From the NCBI GenBank assembly GCA_942492445.1, contig CALOEW010000066.1:52133-116132 (forward strand): a stretch of DNA of 64,000 bases, written 5' to 3'. Numbering within the stretch: the stretch's first letter is position 1; each line of letters begins with the position of its first letter. Positions 60,852 to 64,000 of this stretch are shown piece by piece. This DNA is from NORP240 sp942492445 (GTDB taxonomy: Bacteria > Pseudomonadota > Gammaproteobacteria > Pseudomonadales > Pseudohongiellaceae). The position numbers and the translations under genes were made by a program. The notes beneath the pieces were generated by a model that made no database searches, was not told the DNA's origin, and worked only from the letters and a program-made list of their open reading frames with translations.

Positions 60852-63425
60852 ATGAGTGATTCCGTTTCCAGAACCTTTGCCGAGCAGGTTGAGCTGAAGT
60901 ATCAGTTGTACAACGGGCTGTTCCTGACACTGCCTCTCGACGCAGTCGAACAGACAGGACTGTTGTTGCCGCTGCTGGAAGTAGCCTGTGACGAAGGCCT
61001 GCGGGCAGGCAAAGACCCCGCTGCTATCATCGAGGAATTTTTCGACACTCACAAACCCGACTTCAATGAAAAGGACAGGGCCGGGTTTCTGTTCAAGGTC
61101 ATCCAGTATGTTGAGCGCCAGGTGGTCCTGGTGGACGCCCTGGAGGACGCCGCATACCATGAGATTCATCAGCTTGACAGCCACAACGTGCTGCAACGGA
61201 TTCTGGACCGCGTGGAGGTCGAGGACGAGGAGAAGCGGTTTGCGGAAATACTGATCAAGTTCGGAGTGCGGGTGATTCTGACCGCCCACCCTACCCAGTT
61301 TTATACTGGCCAGGTACTGGCGATCATCAATGATCTGAGTCGCGCAATCGCGCAGGGTGAACTTTCCAGTGTCAGGGAGTTGCTGCTGCAGCTGGGCAAC
61401 ACGCCATTTTACCGGAAGGACAAGCCCTCACCCTACGACGAGGCCGTGCTGCTTACCTGGTACCTGGGTAATATCTTTTATCCGGTCATGGGTAAGCTGG
61501 TGGACCGCCTGGCGGACCGTCACGCCAGGGTTGTCCTGGATAACCCGCGCATCATGACCGTTGGATTCTGGCCTGGAGGGGACCGCGACGGCAATCCCTT
61601 CGTGACCGTGGACATTACACGCCGGGTGGCGGCCAAGCTGCGCTACGCGGTTGCCTCCTGCTACCACCAGGACATTCGTGAATTGAAACGACGGCTGACC
61701 TTCTCGGGGATCTACGAAGCTCTGGAAGCCGTGGAAAAGAAGCTTCACGCGGAACTGTCGGAAACAGCGCCGGATTATCAGCTCACCGAGCCTGAGTTGA
61801 TTGCCGCACTCGACCGGATCGAGAAAACACTGACCGAGAACAAGCAGGGGCTCTACGCCGACAGGCTCAGTTCGTTCCGGCGTAAGGTGAAGTTGTTCGG
61901 CTTCCACTTTGCCAGCCTGGATATTCGCCAGTCCAGCGAAGTCATCGCCCGTACCATGCACGAGCTTGCCAACCTGCACGACGGCCTGGCCGGCGTCGAT
62001 AATGACAGTGTCGATGAGGCGGCCAGGCTTGAGCAACTGTTTCTATTGTCGGGAACAGTGGCCATCGAAACCATCGATGAACCGGTGTTGAAGGATACGT
62101 TGAAGTCTTTCCAGGTCATTCAGGATATACAGCAGGCCAATGGGGAGCGGGGCTGCCATCGCTACATCATCAGCCACTGTCGCGGGCCGGTGGATATGGC
62201 ACGGGCTATGCCCTGTTCAGGCTGTGCGGCTGGAAGGAGCAGCCTCTGACCGTCGATATCGTGCCGCTGTTCGAAACTATCAAGGACCTGGCGATGCCGG
62301 TGAATCCATGCAGTGCATCTATGCCAACCCGGTTTACCGGGAGCACCTGCTCAGCGCCGCGGAATCAGCGCAGACCGTAATGCTGGGCTTTTCTGACGGC
62401 ACCAAGGACGGCGGTTACCTGATGGCTAACTGGGCTATTTACCGGGCCAAGGAGGACCTTACCCGGTGTCGGCGGGAACTGGTATCGAAGTACAGTTTTC
62501 GACGGTCGTGGCGGACCACCCGGCACGGGGCGGTGGCAACACCTATCTTTTTTATGCCGGCCTGGGCAAGAAGATCGAGAGCAACCAGATTCAGATGACC
62601 GTGCAGGGCCAGACCATCAGCTCCCACTACGGTATCGAGGAGGCGGCGCAACACAATCTGCAGCTAGTTGACGCTGCAGGGCTGGAAAACAATCTCTATG
62701 ACCGCCCCGAGCGGGAGCTGAATGACAAGCAGCGCGACCTGATCAAACCTGGCCCAGCGCAGCTACGAAAAATACCAGGCGTTCAAGGAACATGAGCTGT
62801 TCCTGCCCTATCTGGAGGAAATGAGCACCCTTGAAATATTACAATCTGGCCAACATCGGCAGCCGCCCGGTCCAACGGGGAGACAACGACCGGGAACTGC
62901 TCTGGATTTGCGCGCCATTCCGTTCGTGGGCGCCTGGGCACAGATTGAAACAGAACGTACCCGGCTATTTTGGTCTCGGCAGCGCCCTGAAGGATGCGAG
63001 GAGAAGGAGGGTGCCCTGGAAGGCTGTAAGGCGCTGTACCACGGCTCGGGTGTTTTTCCGTGCACTGATTTCCAACGCCATGCAGAACCTGGCCAAAGTC
63101 CAATTTCGAATTGACCCGCTACATGGAGCTCGATTCCAGGTTTGGGGACTTCTGGCGCATGATTTACCAAGAGTACCTGCTCACCAGGGAAATGGTGTTG
63201 AAGGTGGCGGAACAGGAGATCCTGCTGGAGGACAATCCCAGGGCCCGATTGAGCATCAAGTTGCGCGAAAACGTGGTTCTGCCACTTTTGGTGATTCAAC
63301 AGGCGGCCCTGATGCGTTGTCACCGACTGCGCCGGGAAGGTCGCGAGGAAGAGCTGGAACTGCATGAAAAAATGATCGTCAGATCGTTGTATGGCAATAT
63401 CAATGCATCGCGAAATTCAGCGTGA
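60852..63425 (+). pseudogene. ppc: Phosphoenolpyruvate carboxylase, multiply frameshifted
   Basis: The first 447 codons (60852 to about 62200) read cleanly, including TAHPTQ with the catalytic histidine near residue 145 and GFWPGGDRDGNP. From about 62205 to 63105 the encoded PEPC sequence stays recognisable but jumps between frames at a dozen or more points, then runs cleanly from about 63100 to the normal C-terminus NINASRNSA at 63425. Several shifts look like single-base changes in short runs, for example GGAT to GAT near 62293 and TTTTT to TTTT near 62500. Total length 857 codons fits the family. It is either a decaying gene or a locally bad stretch of assembly. Confidence 0.85.
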
Positions 63426-63440
63426 GGAGCCTCGGCCACG

Positions 63441-63683
63441 ATGCCCGACATCGAGTTCAGTAAAGACGAGAAGCAGCAACTGGTGGAAAAGATCCGCGAT
63501 TATTTCGAAATGGAGCTGAACCAGGAGCTTGGCCAGTTCGAGGCGGAGTTCCTGCTGGATTTCCTGAGCCGGGAACTGGGGCCGTACTTTTACAATCGCG
63601 GCCTCTATGATGCCCAGGCGGTGATGCAGAGTCGAATCGACGCGGTCATGGAAGCCATTTATGAAATTGAGAAACCCTGCTGA
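63441..63683 (+). CDS. DUF2164-family protein
   Basis: The 80-residue product matches the size and pattern of DUF2164: IRDYFEMELNQELGQFEAEFLLDFLSRELGPYFYNRGLYDAQ. It is short, helical and cytoplasmic, of unknown function. It follows the ppc locus by 15 bp on the same strand. Confidence 0.88.
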   Translation: MPDIEFSKDEKQQLVEKIRDYFEMELNQELGQFEAEFLLDFLSRELGPYFYNRGLYDAQAVMQSRIDAVMEAIYEIEKPC

Positions 63684-64000
63684 AATTCGGAGCTGTTGTA
63701 TTTCCCTGCGAATCCGGACTGCCAGTTGAACGATGGAGACTGAAGCTCCTGCCGGATACGTGGCGGCAACGGCCCGTCATGCCAACGAACCGGGGCACAA
63801 CCGGGTCCGGTTTCACCGCTATCGGGGCAGCCTTCTTCCGCCCGCACCATTGTTATCAGCGACTGATCGTTGTAAATTTCCACTACCCTGCACCTCGTTC
63901 AGAAGCGTTCCAGCCCGGCTGCGATCTACCGGCCAATTCACTGCGGTGGCGGGAAGCTGCATGAATCACAAGAAGGATCGGGCACTTCCCGGCCATTCGA
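63684..64000. other. End of window, no gene seen
   Basis: Open frames here on both strands lack recognisable composition. A gene may begin beyond the window. Confidence 0.4.

Noticed and set aside
63779..63964. Short open frame near the window end
   Set aside because: It has no recognisable motif, ribosome site or conservation signal that can be judged here.

Overview
The window is a 64 kb piece of a moderately GC-rich bacterial chromosome. It looks like an aerobic or microaerobic, probably marine or environmental, gammaproteobacterium. The signs are a ccoNOQP cbb3 oxidase, a type II sulfide:quinone oxidoreductase next to a persulfide dioxygenase, many exported outer-membrane and lipoprotein genes, PQQ and c-type cytochrome proteins, a MATE pump, an ECF sigma/anti-sigma pair and a manganese riboswitch. 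No taxonomic marker gene is present, so this is inference. No transposase, phage or CRISPR array was seen. Layout: 0.3-4.1 kb holds secreted proteins: a diheme-free c-type cytochrome joined to a copper-monooxygenase-like domain, an unknown exported protein, a CopC-like protein and a META lipoprotein. 4.2-6.6 kb holds propionyl-CoA synthetase (prpE) and a cupin. 7.0-14.9 kb is the most coherent metabolic locus: a FisR-like sigma-54 activator diverges from an apparent operon pdo / rhodanese-like-sqr fusion / Yip1 membrane protein / ccoNOQP. It would oxidise sulfide, pass the electrons to quinone and end at a dedicated high-affinity oxidase. 14.9-20.1 kb has a DUF5916 outer-membrane protein and the AmmeMemoRadiSam trio. 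20.1-29.9 kb has a DUF1857 protein, an FtsX-type tripartite efflux system, a membrane-spanning P-loop ATPase, an ABC-2 exporter and a 705 bp inverted-repeat element. 30-38.5 kb is a mix: NHL propeller, nuclease, MAPEG, PQQ propeller enzyme, metallophosphatase, TerB and GST genes. 38.6 kb has tRNA-Pro(CGG). 39-46.9 kb has a secreted protein, a MATE pump, a methyltransferase, a 436 bp inverted-repeat element, a sulfatase-modifying-factor/hydrolase fusion and a TorF-like porin. 47.0-53.0 kb has ECF sigma, anti-sigma and subtilase genes, then a cytochrome c / outer-membrane protein / YceI cluster. 53.2-64 kb has a yybP-ykoY riboswitch with its TMEM165-type exporter, a DUF4173 protein with a winged-helix regulator, pyruvate kinase, purK-purE, an outer-membrane protein, a multiply frameshifted PEP carboxylase and DUF2164. 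The main thing ordinary annotation would miss is a family of non-coding repeats. Two elements (28924-29628 and 42776-43211) carry 15 bp terminal inverted repeats (CATTGCTGTCCCACA) and 9 bp target duplications. Each contains a long hairpin whose stems differ in sequence but stay complementary, while a 14 nt loop and a GC hairpin are conserved, the pattern expected of a selected nucleic-acid structure. A second repeat begins exactly at the stop codons of five unrelated genes.
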